Positions 1 through 6,251 of a stretch of DNA of 6,468 nucleotides are shown piece after piece (the stretch's first letter is position 1; the number at the start of each line of letters is the position of its first letter). The position numbers and the translations under genes are program-made. The notes under the pieces are model-generated. The model saw only the letters and a list, made by a program, of their open reading frames with translations. It searched no databases and was not told the origin of the DNA. The DNA comes from CP2-2F sp034436235 (lineage in GTDB: Bacteria > Chloroflexota > Anaerolineae > Aggregatilineales > UBA2796). The stretch covers positions 1-6,468 of the forward strand of contig DAOTWB010000048.1 in the NCBI GenBank assembly GCA_034436235.1, read 5' to 3'.

Positions 1-501
1 CCGCTCGATCCGCCCGTAGCGTTGCCCGACTTCACGCTGACCGATCAGGACGAGCAGCCGTTCACGCTTCAAAACTTCCGCAACCGCTGGACAGTGCTGA
101 GCTTCGGCTATACGCATTGCCCTGATGTCTGCCCGATCATGCTCGCCAACTTCACACTGGTCAAGCGTGCGCTAGGCGATCAGGCAGATAAGATCGCTTT
201 CATGTTCGTGAGCGTGGACGGCGCGCGCGATACGCCTGCCGTCATGCGCAGGCATCTCGCCAACTTCGATCCGACCTTTCTCGGCTTGACAGGCGATGAA
301 AACGCTGTGCGTCCGCTGGCGCAAGCCTTCGGCGTGCGCTACGAGATCGTCAAGCCTGAAGGCACGCAAGCTGAGTACCTGATCAACCATACTGCGTCGT
401 CCTTCTTGGTCAATCCGAAAGGCGAGCTGGCGCGCATTTACAGCTATGGCACTGATCCTGAGGTGATCGCCGCCGATCTCAAGGCGCTGATCGCGAACTA
501 A
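1..501 (+). CDS. sco1: Sco1/SenC-family copper chaperone, 5' partial
   Basis: This is the C-terminal part (166 residues visible) of a Sco1/SenC protein. These are membrane-anchored, thioredoxin-fold proteins on the outer face of the cytoplasmic membrane that deliver copper to, or reduce, the CuA site of cytochrome c oxidase. Seen directly: a PDFTLTDQ opening strand, the metal/thiol motif CPDVC (codons for the two Cys at 118 and 130), a FVSVDGARDTP strand-loop (usually SVDPxRDTP) and the later conserved His in LINHTASSFLVNP. These three ligands are the expected copper site. The frame is open to base 1 (PLDPPVA precedes PDFTL), so the TTG at 22 is unlikely to be the true start. The membrane anchor or lipobox and linker should lie upstream, outside the window. 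The stop overlaps the recJ stop by 4 bases, tail to tail. A generic peroxiredoxin or TlpA-type protein is less likely because of the CxxxC spacing. Confidence 0.93.
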   Translation, partial: PLDPPVALPDFTLTDQDEQPFTLQNFRNRWTVLSFGYTHCPDVCPIMLANFTLVKRALGDQADKIAFMFVSVDGARDTPAVMRRHLANFDPTFLGLTGDENAVRPLAQAFGVRYEIVKPEGTQAEYLINHTASSFLVNPKGELARIYSYGTDPEVIAADLKALIAN

Positions 502-2822
502 GCGTTGCTGAGCAACGTTCTGAGCGGCATCAGGCTGAAGTAACGCCGAAAGGCTTCCATCTCTTGATAGGCAGCTTGCAGCTGCGCCAACGGCGCGGTC
601 GCTGTGGCGCGGCTGACGGCTGCTGACGGCTGCGACGGCGCAACGTGGATCATCTGCGCCGAGTCTTCAGTGTAGCGCAGCCAACCTTCTGCGGCGAGGA
701 AGGCGAGCGCCTTGCGCACAAAAGCAGGGCTGGCTGCCGCGGCGCCGCAGAGCGCGTCCAAGCTGACCGCGCCGTTCAAATGCGTCAGCGCGTTCTTCGC
801 GGCGAGCGTCACCTGCTGCAAAACGTCCTCAAAGCGCGTCAAGGGCGGCGGCGCGCCAATCACGTACACAACTTGCGGCGCGGCGATCTTCAGCGCCTTA
901 TGCAGCGTCTCAAGGTCAGGCGGCGCAGTGAAGATGACCAGCGTTGAGCAAGCGCTCAGCTCAGCGCGACGCCGAAAGCGCGGAAAATCGCGCCGATTGT
1001 ACGCTTCTGCCCAAACTTGCGCCTCAGGCGTCTTCGCCAAGATGTCATCAAGGCAGGCGAATGGCTCGGGCTCGCGCCGCCAATCGTGGATGCTGAGCGC
1101 GCTCTCGCGCTCAACCACAATCGGCGCGCCCAAGCGCAAGCCGACCAAAACAGCCTCTAAGTCGCCGCGCAGGTCAAGATCGAGCGTGTAGGCAGCGTCA
1201 AAGCGACCATCTGGCACGGGCAAATCTGCGCCGCGCCAGATGATCATCGGCAATGCCACGCCGTCGTCATCTTCGACCACAATGCGCAGGTGCTTGTTCT
1301 CGCGTCCGAAGGTCGCCGCATGGCTGACGTGCAAGTTCGGCGTCGCCAGCACGACAGGCGGATTGCCTTCGCCGAACGGCGAGAGCTTTCGCAGGCGCTT
1401 CACAAGGCTCAGGTCAAGCTCAGCGAGACTGCAAAGCGCGTCAATGGCGAGCGGCGGCAAGTCAGTCTCAGGACGTTGCTCGCGCAGCGCGTCGGTCAGG
1501 CGTTTGCGCAGGGCAGGGATGTTCTGAACGGCGAGCGAGAGTCCTGCCGCGCTGCGATGTCCGCCGAAGCTGTACAGCAGGTCAGAGGCTTGCGCGAGTG
1601 CGGCGTGAATATCCAAGCCGCCGAACGAGCGCGCTGAGCCACTGACGATCTCATCCGCGCCGCCGAGCAGGGCTGCTGGACGCGCATAGCGCTCAGCGAG
1701 CGCGCCGGCGACCGCGCCAAGCACGCCGACTTGCCATTCAGGACGATACAGGACGATGGCTGCTTCTTCCAGCAGCGCGCGATCCGCTTCGAGCATGGCG
1801 CTCGCCGCGTCTTCGATCTGACTCGAGAGCGCGCGGCGCTCTTTGTTCAGCTGCTCCAGCACTTGCGCGATCTGCACAGCGCGCGGACGATCTTTCGTGG
1901 TCAGCAACTCCACAGCCAACATTGCATCGCCAAGCCGACCGACAGCGTTCAAGCGCGGTCCGAGCGTGAAGCCGATGCGCTCAGCGGTCAGCGCTTCAGG
2001 CGGCACGTTCGCCGTTCCCAAGAGCGCCTCGATGCCGACTCGCTCTGCGAGCCGTAGCCGATCCATGCCGAGCTGCAACAGGTAGCGCGTCTCGCCGACC
2101 TGTTCTGCTACATCGCACACAATGCCGAGCGCCACCAGATCGAGCAGGCTACTGAGTTGCCGCGTCTGCGCAAAGGTAGCGAACAAGTGTTGCATCAGCT
2201 TGAAGGCGACGCCGACACCGGGCAAGGTGCGCAACGGATGTCCGTGTGGCAAGCGCTTCGGATTGACGACGGCTTGCGCCTTCGGTAGCTGATCGGTCAG
2301 CTCGTGATGATCGGTGATGATCACAGGCAGACCGAGTGCTTGCGCCGCGTCTATCGCCTGATGCTCGCCGATGCCTGTATCGCAAGTGAGCAGCAGGTCA
2401 GGCTGATGTTGCCTCACCAGCGCCTGCAGACGCTCAACTTTGATGCCGTGTGACTCAACGGCGCGCTGCGGTATGTAATAGGCGACTTGCGCTTCCAGCC
2501 GCCGTAAGGCGTCCACCAAAAGCGCAGTCGCCGTCTGACCATCTACGTCAAAATCGCCCCAGATCAAAATTTTGCCGCCGCGCTGAATGGTCTGCGCCAA
2601 AAGTGCAGAGGCAACGGCGAGATCAGGCAGGGCTTCAGGCGCGGCAGGCGTGTAGAAATCGGGTTTGAGGAACGCGCGGATGTCGCTCGGCTGCTGCAGA
2701 CCGCGCCTGAGCAGAATAGCGGCGAGCAGTGAGTCTGAGTCGCAAGCGTCCAGCACTTCAGGCGCGATGTATGGCTCAGGCTCAGGCAGCTGCCAAGCGC
2801 GCTCAGCCAACGGATGAGTCAT
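498..2822 (-). CDS. recJ: Single-stranded-DNA-specific exonuclease RecJ with long C-terminal extension
   Basis: RecJ is a cytoplasmic DHH-family 5'-3' exonuclease on single-stranded DNA, working in RecF-pathway recombination, mismatch repair and base excision repair with Mn/Mg at the active site. In the 774-residue product the motifs come in order: DFDVDG (90-95, motif I, usually DYDADG), CDTG (147-150), DHH (171-173), LPGVGVAFK (200-208), ALGIVCDVAE (231-240, metal-binding Asp), GPRLNAVGRLGDA (288-300), then the DHHA1 part with SARSFGGLDIH (396-406) and GGHRSAAG (420-427). SPFGEGNPP (481-489) opens the OB-fold domain. Residues from about 580 to 774 form an extension with a winged-helix-like stretch (684-718) and a helical tail. 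The product is longer than the roughly 570 residues of the E. coli type. The ATG at 2822 overlaps the upstream stop as ATGA. A purine-rich stretch GGTGGAAGTGAG (2843 down to 2832) may be its ribosome site. All catalytic motifs look intact. Confidence 0.95.
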   Translation of the reverse strand: MTHPLAERAWQLPEPEPYIAPEVLDACDSDSLLAAILLRRGLQQPSDIRAFLKPDFYTPAAPEALPDLAVASALLAQTIQRGGKILIWGDFDVDGQTATALLVDALRRLEAQVAYYIPQRAVESHGIKVERLQALVRQHQPDLLLTCDTGIGEHQAIDAAQALGLPVIITDHHELTDQLPKAQAVVNPKRLPHGHPLRTLPGVGVAFKLMQHLFATFAQTRQLSSLLDLVALGIVCDVAEQVGETRYLLQLGMDRLRLAERVGIEALLGTANVPPEALTAERIGFTLGPRLNAVGRLGDAMLAVELLTTKDRPRAVQIAQVLEQLNKERRALSSQIEDAASAMLEADRALLEEAAIVLYRPEWQVGVLGAVAGALAERYARPAALLGGADEIVSGSARSFGGLDIHAALAQASDLLYSFGGHRSAAGLSLAVQNIPALRKRLTDALREQRPETDLPPLAIDALCSLAELDLSLVKRLRKLSPFGEGNPPVVLATPNLHVSHAATFGRENKHLRIVVEDDDGVALPMIIWRGADLPVPDGRFDAAYTLDLDLRGDLEAVLVGLRLGAPIVVERESALSIHDWRREPEPFACLDDILAKTPEAQVWAEAYNRRDFPRFRRRAELSACSTLVIFTAPPDLETLHKALKIAAPQVVYVIGAPPPLTRFEDVLQQVTLAAKNALTHLNGAVSLDALCGAAAASPAFVRKALAFLAAEGWLRYTEDSAQMIHVAPSQPSAAVSRATATAPLAQLQAAYQEMEAFRRYFSLMPLRTLLSNA
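503..517. terminator. Short hairpin just after the sco1 stop (possible weak terminator)
   Basis: A perfect inverted repeat, CGTTGCT-G-AGCAACG, begins two bases past the sco1 stop codon and lies inside the last codons of recJ. In RNA it could form a 6-bp stem with a TGA loop. There is no T-run on either side, so it is not a canonical intrinsic terminator. Its position between two convergent genes is the main argument for a role in ending or protecting the 3' ends of transcripts. It may also be chance. Confidence 0.25.
2819..2822 (-). promoter_or_regulatory. ATGA stop/start overlap coupling the upstream gene to recJ
   Basis: The TGA of the upstream XPB/Ssl2-like gene (2821-2819) and the ATG of recJ (2822-2820) share bases as ATGA. 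Such overlaps usually mean one mRNA and coupled (termination-reinitiation) translation, so the two proteins are probably made together. No separate recJ promoter can be expected between the two coding regions. Confidence 0.85.
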
Positions 2823-4519
2823 TCAGACGGACTCACTTCCACCTGTAAGTTGTTCTCGCGCAGTGCCTTGAGCAACGCCTCGCGCTGATCGGCGCGCACT
2901 GCCACCGCTTGCGCGCCCAGACGCGCTCCCAAGTAACGGCGCACTTTGGGCAGCGCGAATAGGCTATCCAGCAGCGCTTCGCTCGGCAGACGCAGCACCC
3001 AGAGCTGCTCTAGCGAGGCAGTTTGCGCTTCAGCGGCTGCCCATGCCTGCAATTGACTGATGACCGACTCTGGCACGCTATTGGCGCTGACGCGCTGCAA
3101 AAACGTGATGATTTGATCAATGCGCACGCCTTGCTTTTTGGCGCGTGCCACGCTCTCAGGCGTGATCAAGTAACGGTAGCCTTCCGTTGACGAGACGCCG
3201 CCGATCCAGTTGGTGAAGCGCGCCAGTTGGAAGCGCTCGTAGCGATTGGTGGCGCGCATGGCGCGGCATGTGCCGTCAGCGTCCACTGTGATCGGCACGC
3301 CTTCGCGCACTGTGTTCGACGACCGACTCTGAGGCCACTCGCCACTGCCGATCAACGCGCGTCCGTATGGCGTCAAGCGACAGAACTTGCCACCTTCCGC
3401 GATATCCAACAAGCCGAGCATGTGCATCGGCGCAGTCAAGATGAAGCGCAGGAGCGCGCCATCAACGGCGTGCCAATGCTCAAAGCCGCGCAGATACTTG
3501 TTGGTCTTGGCGTCGCGGATGTACCAGCTCTCATAATCGCCGTCAGGACGCATGAAGTCAGGCTCTTCTTCATGGATGGTCTCGATCAAGTCATCTGCTG
3601 ACCACCAGCCGCTCGGCGGCACGCTCTCAAGATAGGTGCAGATAGCTTGGCGCGCCAAGAGCGGATCGTTCTGCCAAGTGCCTGTGCGTTCCACTTTGAG
3701 AGTCGGCACGAATAGCAGCTCATTGAAGCGACGGCTGCCTTGCCAGCTCTCAGCTAAGGCGCGCACTTGCGCAGGGCGCGGCGAATCCAGCCATGTGCGC
3801 GCTTTGGCAGGCACAGGCTTGATCTTCTCGTCTTCTAACGCCGCGATGCCCATCTCAAAGGCGAGATTCACAATCAGAGCGACGCGCGCCGCATCCACCT
3901 TGCCGATGAAATACGGCTCCAGTGCCATGCGCGCATCATCGGAGAGCGACTCGTTGACCAGCGGCACGTCTTCAATGTAGCAGCCGACCAAAAAGGTGGT
4001 CAGGTCGTCCACTAACGACGTATCGGCAGGACGAATGTCTTGTGGCTCAGGCAGGCTCGGCAATGGCTCACTGCGCTCTGGCGTCTTCAAATCGTAACCT
4101 GTTCGCTCAGTCGGCAAGAGCGGCGCTAGATCGCTCGGCACGTAGACGAAGGCTTGTCCGCCGCCATAGGCGATCAAGCCGAGATAATAGAGCGCCTCAG
4201 CGGCGCTGACAGGCGACAGATATGGCTTCTCACGCACCAGACGGTCGGCGCCCATCGGGCGCACTTCGCCGGCAAGGCGCTTGAACATGGCAGTGGGCAT
4301 TTTGCGATCGGGCGCGGCAAGCAGCGCCTGCAACGCGCCGCGTTGTTCATCGCTCAAGCGCGACCAAACAGCGACTGCTCGCTCGCGGTCGAGCATGGCC
4401 TGGCTGAGCGCGGCGGCAGCGCGCCGCTGGTCGCGCGGCAAGTCCACATCCCAGCGATCCGCGATGATCCGCAAAAGTTCCAGCTCATATTCAGCGAGCG
4501 TCTGCTTGAGCGTTTGCAT
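2819..4519 (-). CDS. Helicase-associated (XPB/Ssl2 N-terminal-like) protein without helicase motor
   Basis: The 566-residue product has near its C-terminus (about 405-540) the pattern of the Helicase_C_3 / XPB-Ssl2 N-terminal-like domain: RYLITPESVARAKKQGVRIDQIITFLQRVS (449-478), followed by the typical SVPESVISQLQAW helix and a hydrophobic strand-helix tail. In bacteria this domain often occurs in helicase-associated proteins. No Walker A (GxGKT), DEAD/DEAH box or other motor motif is present, so it is not a helicase itself. The N-terminal 110 residues are helical (LSDEQRGALQALLA, then a domain ending in YYLGLIAYGGG), like a winged-helix head. The middle contains a Trp- and acid-rich stretch (303-350). 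The start chosen is the ATG at 4519. The frame stays open 66 codons further up, but that stretch is Cys/Ser-rich, unlike the family, and crosses the divergent gene's promoter and start. The gene is first in an operon with recJ. Its role is inferred to be DNA binding or repair; no biochemical function is established here. Confidence 0.75.
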   Translation of the reverse strand: MQTLKQTLAEYELELLRIIADRWDVDLPRDQRRAAAALSQAMLDRERAVAVWSRLSDEQRGALQALLAAPDRKMPTAMFKRLAGEVRPMGADRLVREKPYLSPVSAAEALYYLGLIAYGGGQAFVYVPSDLAPLLPTERTGYDLKTPERSEPLPSLPEPQDIRPADTSLVDDLTTFLVGCYIEDVPLVNESLSDDARMALEPYFIGKVDAARVALIVNLAFEMGIAALEDEKIKPVPAKARTWLDSPRPAQVRALAESWQGSRRFNELLFVPTLKVERTGTWQNDPLLARQAICTYLESVPPSGWWSADDLIETIHEEEPDFMRPDGDYESWYIRDAKTNKYLRGFEHWHAVDGALLRFILTAPMHMLGLLDIAEGGKFCRLTPYGRALIGSGEWPQSRSSNTVREGVPITVDADGTCRAMRATNRYERFQLARFTNWIGGVSSTEGYRYLITPESVARAKKQGVRIDQIITFLQRVSANSVPESVISQLQAWAAAEAQTASLEQLWVLRLPSEALLDSLFALPKVRRYLGARLGAQAVAVRADQREALLKALRENNLQVEVSPSE

Positions 4520-4521
4520 AG

Positions 4522-4542
4522 CACAAGTGTACCACAAAAGTG
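4522..4542. repeat. Imperfect tandem CAC-N-GTG elements, 11 bases apart
   Basis: CACAAGTG (4522-4529) and CACAAAAGTG (4533-4542) are close copies whose starts are 11 bases apart, about one helical turn. Each is itself framed by CAC...GTG half-sites. They sit directly in front of the ATG at 4519 on the minus strand, in the leader or promoter of the recJ operon. A protein binding site is possible. The copies are short and chance cannot be excluded. Confidence 0.3.
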
Positions 4543-4563
4543 ACTGTGTGAGCAAGCACGCCC

Positions 4564-4592
4564 TTGACCGAAATTGCGGATATGCGCATACT
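4564..4592 (+). promoter_or_regulatory. Sigma70-like promoter for the TPR gene
   Basis: TTGACC (4564-4569, five of six to TTGACA) is followed after exactly 17 bases by CATACT (4587-4592, four of six to TATAAT). Transcription would begin near 4599, leaving a leader of about 30 bases before the ATG at 4632. The spacing and position are as expected for a primary sigma factor. The -10 box is only moderate. Confidence 0.5.
4581..4590. promoter_or_regulatory. Perfect 10-base palindrome overlapping the -10 box (possible operator)
   Basis: TATGCGCATA is its own reverse complement. It covers the end of the spacer and the first four bases of the proposed -10 element, and lies near the middle of the divergent gap. 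A dimeric repressor bound here could block the plus-strand promoter and affect the minus-strand one. The symmetry does not extend outwards (A at 4580, C at 4591), which weakens the case. Confidence 0.3.
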
Positions 4593-4621
4593 TTATGGCA
4601 AGCAATCAACTCAGCGCAGAT

Positions 4622-4625
4622 AGGA
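4622..4625 (+). promoter_or_regulatory. Ribosome binding site AGGA of the TPR gene
   Basis: AGGA lies six bases before the ATG at 4632. This supports that start over the far upstream in-frame ATG at 4281, which lies inside the oppositely oriented gene. Confidence 0.6.
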
Positions 4626-4631
4626 TGCGCT

Positions 4632-6251
4632 ATGGACTTTGAACAACTTTTCAGGCGGCTGGATGCAGAAGCGCAGAAAATTCTGCAGGCGCTCGCCATT
4701 TTCAATTTGCCCGTCACGGGACGCGCGATCAGCCATGTGCTACGACCGTTCCTACCGAATCTCGACTCAATTCGCGCGGAAGGTCGCCTTGAGCAGTTGG
4801 CGAACGATCATCCGAGCTTGGTGCGGCGCGAGCGCGGTCACTATGTGCTGAACGAGCAGGCGCGGCAGGCTGTTCTGGCTGCGCTTGAGACAGGCGAGCC
4901 GTCAGATCGCTACGAGCATGGCGCGCCGCTTTACACGCGCTACACTTTGCTAGATCGCGCCGCCGATTATTTCAAGGTGCGCCGTAAGCCGCGCCGAGAA
5001 TGGCAGAGTCTCGAAGATATCGCGCCGCAGCTGGCTGAATTCGAGCTGCGCGTGCAAGGCGAAGATTACGAGACGGCGGCTGAGCTGCTCAACGAAATCT
5101 CGTTCAACTATCTGCTGCGCTGGGGCCATCATCGCATTGTAGTGGAGCTGCGCGAGCGCCTTGTGGACAAGCTGGATAATCCAAAGCTGGCGCAAGGCAA
5201 CTTAGGCGAGCTGGGCAGCGCATATGCCTATCTAGGCGAGATGGAGAAGGCGATTGAGTGCCAAGAGCGTGCGCTGCTCATCGCGCGGCGCAGCCGCGAC
5301 CGAGTTAATGAAGGCGTCTGGCTGACCAACTTAGGCAACCGTTACGTCAATCTAGGTCAGACACCGCGCGCCGTGCCATACTACGAGCAGGCGCTCGTGA
5401 TCGCGCGCGATCAGCGCGATAGGCACGCCGAAGCGCTCAACATCGCTTCGCTCGGCACGTGCTATGCTTATCTTGGGCAGATGGACAAGGCGCTCGAATG
5501 CTACGATCAAGGTCGCCAGATCGCGCGCGAGCTGAACGACCTGAGCATGGAAGGCTTTTGCCTGAGCAACTTAGGCAATGTCTATGCATCGCTCGGGCAG
5601 GCGACGCGCGCCATCGCCGCGCACGATCAAGCGCTTGAGATCGCGCGGCAGATGGGCAGCCGCGTGGAAGAAGCGCGACGTCTGGGCAGCCTTGCCGATG
5701 CCTTGATCATCGGTCAGCACTACGCTGAGGCGATTCAAAACTTGCAACTCGGTTTGCAGCTGGATGAAGAGATCGGCTCAGCGCGCGGCAAGAATTACAA
5801 GAATGTCTCGTTAGCGCGCGCCTATCTATTTCAGGGCGATTTGGAGCAAGCGCGCGCCGCAGCCGAGAACGCGCTGCTGTACGATACGCCTCAGAACAAT
5901 CACAACGCGCTGAGCGCGCTCGGCGTGATCGCCTTGCGGCAAGGCGATGATGCTGCAGCGCAAGAGGCTTTCACAGAGACCATTGCGCAGGCGCGACAAG
6001 CGCTTGAACACAATCCGAACAATCAGGATGCGCTGGCTGCACAAGGTCTGGCGTTCAGCGGCTTAGCGCTGCTCGGCGTCGGTCCGCGCGCCTTCAATTT
6101 AGAAGCGGCTATCACGGCTTATCGGCTCGCCTACCAGGCGAATAATAGCGCAGGTCTGGTCGAGCTGGCAGCGCGCTTGTTCGATGCGCTCGCCGTCGCC
6201 GACTCAGATGGCGTGCTGCGCGACGTGCGCGCCGCGATCACAGGCGGCTAG
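4632..6251 (+). CDS. TPR protein resembling the sensor half of a STAND (NB-ARC-type) protein, no NTPase
   Basis: The 539-residue product begins with a winged-helix-like head (1-85; QKILQALAIFNLPVTGRAI, ending RRERGHYVLNEQAR), of the kind that follows the nucleotide-binding domain in STAND proteins. A helical linker (97-185) contains LAEFELRVQGEDYETAAELL and ISFNYLLRWGHHR, a signature I associate with Chloroflexota STAND/TPR proteins. TPR units follow from about 187 in an exact 40-residue register, becoming irregular after about 386 (more TPR-like helices at 387-505). There is no P-loop, TIR or other effector domain, signal peptide or membrane segment, so it should be a cytoplasmic protein-binding scaffold or sensor. 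The ATG at 4632 is preceded by AGGA and a promoter, and the coding starts cleanly at the head domain. It is divergent from the recJ operon, and its 3' end overlaps the convergent DCC-type gene by 14 bases. The partner or ligand is unknown. Confidence 0.8.
   Translation: MDFEQLFRRLDAEAQKILQALAIFNLPVTGRAISHVLRPFLPNLDSIRAEGRLEQLANDHPSLVRRERGHYVLNEQARQAVLAALETGEPSDRYEHGAPLYTRYTLLDRAADYFKVRRKPRREWQSLEDIAPQLAEFELRVQGEDYETAAELLNEISFNYLLRWGHHRIVVELRERLVDKLDNPKLAQGNLGELGSAYAYLGEMEKAIECQERALLIARRSRDRVNEGVWLTNLGNRYVNLGQTPRAVPYYEQALVIARDQRDRHAEALNIASLGTCYAYLGQMDKALECYDQGRQIARELNDLSMEGFCLSNLGNVYASLGQATRAIAAHDQALEIARQMGSRVEEARRLGSLADALIIGQHYAEAIQNLQLGLQLDEEIGSARGKNYKNVSLARAYLFQGDLEQARAAAENALLYDTPQNNHNALSALGVIALRQGDDAAAQEAFTETIAQARQALEHNPNNQDALAAQGLAFSGLALLGVGPRAFNLEAAITAYRLAYQANNSAGLVELAARLFDALAVADSDGVLRDVRAAITGG
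5190..5789 (+). repeat. Five 40-residue (120-base) TPR units
   Basis: Residues 187-386 of the TPR protein hold five units of 40 residues, marked by LGE/LGN/LGT/LGN/SLAD and by YLGEMEKAIE, NLGQTPRAVP, YLGQMDKALE, SLGQATRAIA and GQHYAEAIQ. Forty rather than 34 residues is typical of kinesin light chain/LGN-like TPRs. At DNA level the octamer ATCGCGCG (codons for Ile-Ala-Arg) recurs at 5280, 5400, 5520 and 5640, exactly 120 bases apart. The rest of the units have diverged. Confidence 0.85.

Larger units (their letters stand above)
4520..4631. promoter_or_regulatory. Divergent intergenic control region (112 bases)
   Basis: This is the only real gap in the window and lies between two genes transcribed away from each other, so it should hold the promoters of both the recJ operon (minus) and the TPR gene (plus). 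It is visibly more AT-rich than the flanking genes. A good plus-strand promoter is listed separately. For the minus strand only weak candidates exist, such as TTGATT (4609 down to 4604) or TTGCCA (4602 down to 4597), without a convincing -10 box at the right distance. No clear Shine-Dalgarno sequence precedes the minus-strand ATG at 4519. Confidence 0.75.

Noticed and set aside
22..24. TTG as the start codon of the Sco1-type gene
   Set aside because: The frame continues upstream to base 1 with PLDPPVA, a typical linker, and a Sco1 protein needs a membrane anchor before the thioredoxin fold.
712..1191. Long open frame on the plus strand inside recJ
   Set aside because: It is Ser/Arg/Ala-rich with no domain pattern and is antisense to clear RecJ sequence. 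GC-rich codon bias leaves such frames open.
3227..3980. Two plus-strand open frames inside the XPB/Ssl2-like gene
   Set aside because: They have no recognisable family pattern and no ribosome site worth noting, and they are fully antisense to a gene with coherent protein features.
4281..4631. In-frame N-terminal extension of the TPR gene to an ATG at 4281
   Set aside because: The stretch is low-complexity Ser/Ala/Arg and is the reverse shadow of the gene on the other strand. The ATG at 4632 has AGGA and a promoter at proper distance.
4520..4717. In-frame N-terminal extension of the XPB/Ssl2-like gene to an ATG at 4717
   Set aside because: The added 66 residues are Cys/Ser-rich, unlike the rest, and cross the promoter and first codons of the divergent gene. 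The ATG at 4519 starts a sensible helical domain.
5190..5789. CRISPR or other DNA repeat array
   Set aside because: The 120-base period is the codon image of 40-residue TPR units in an open reading frame. There are no identical repeats with unique spacers.
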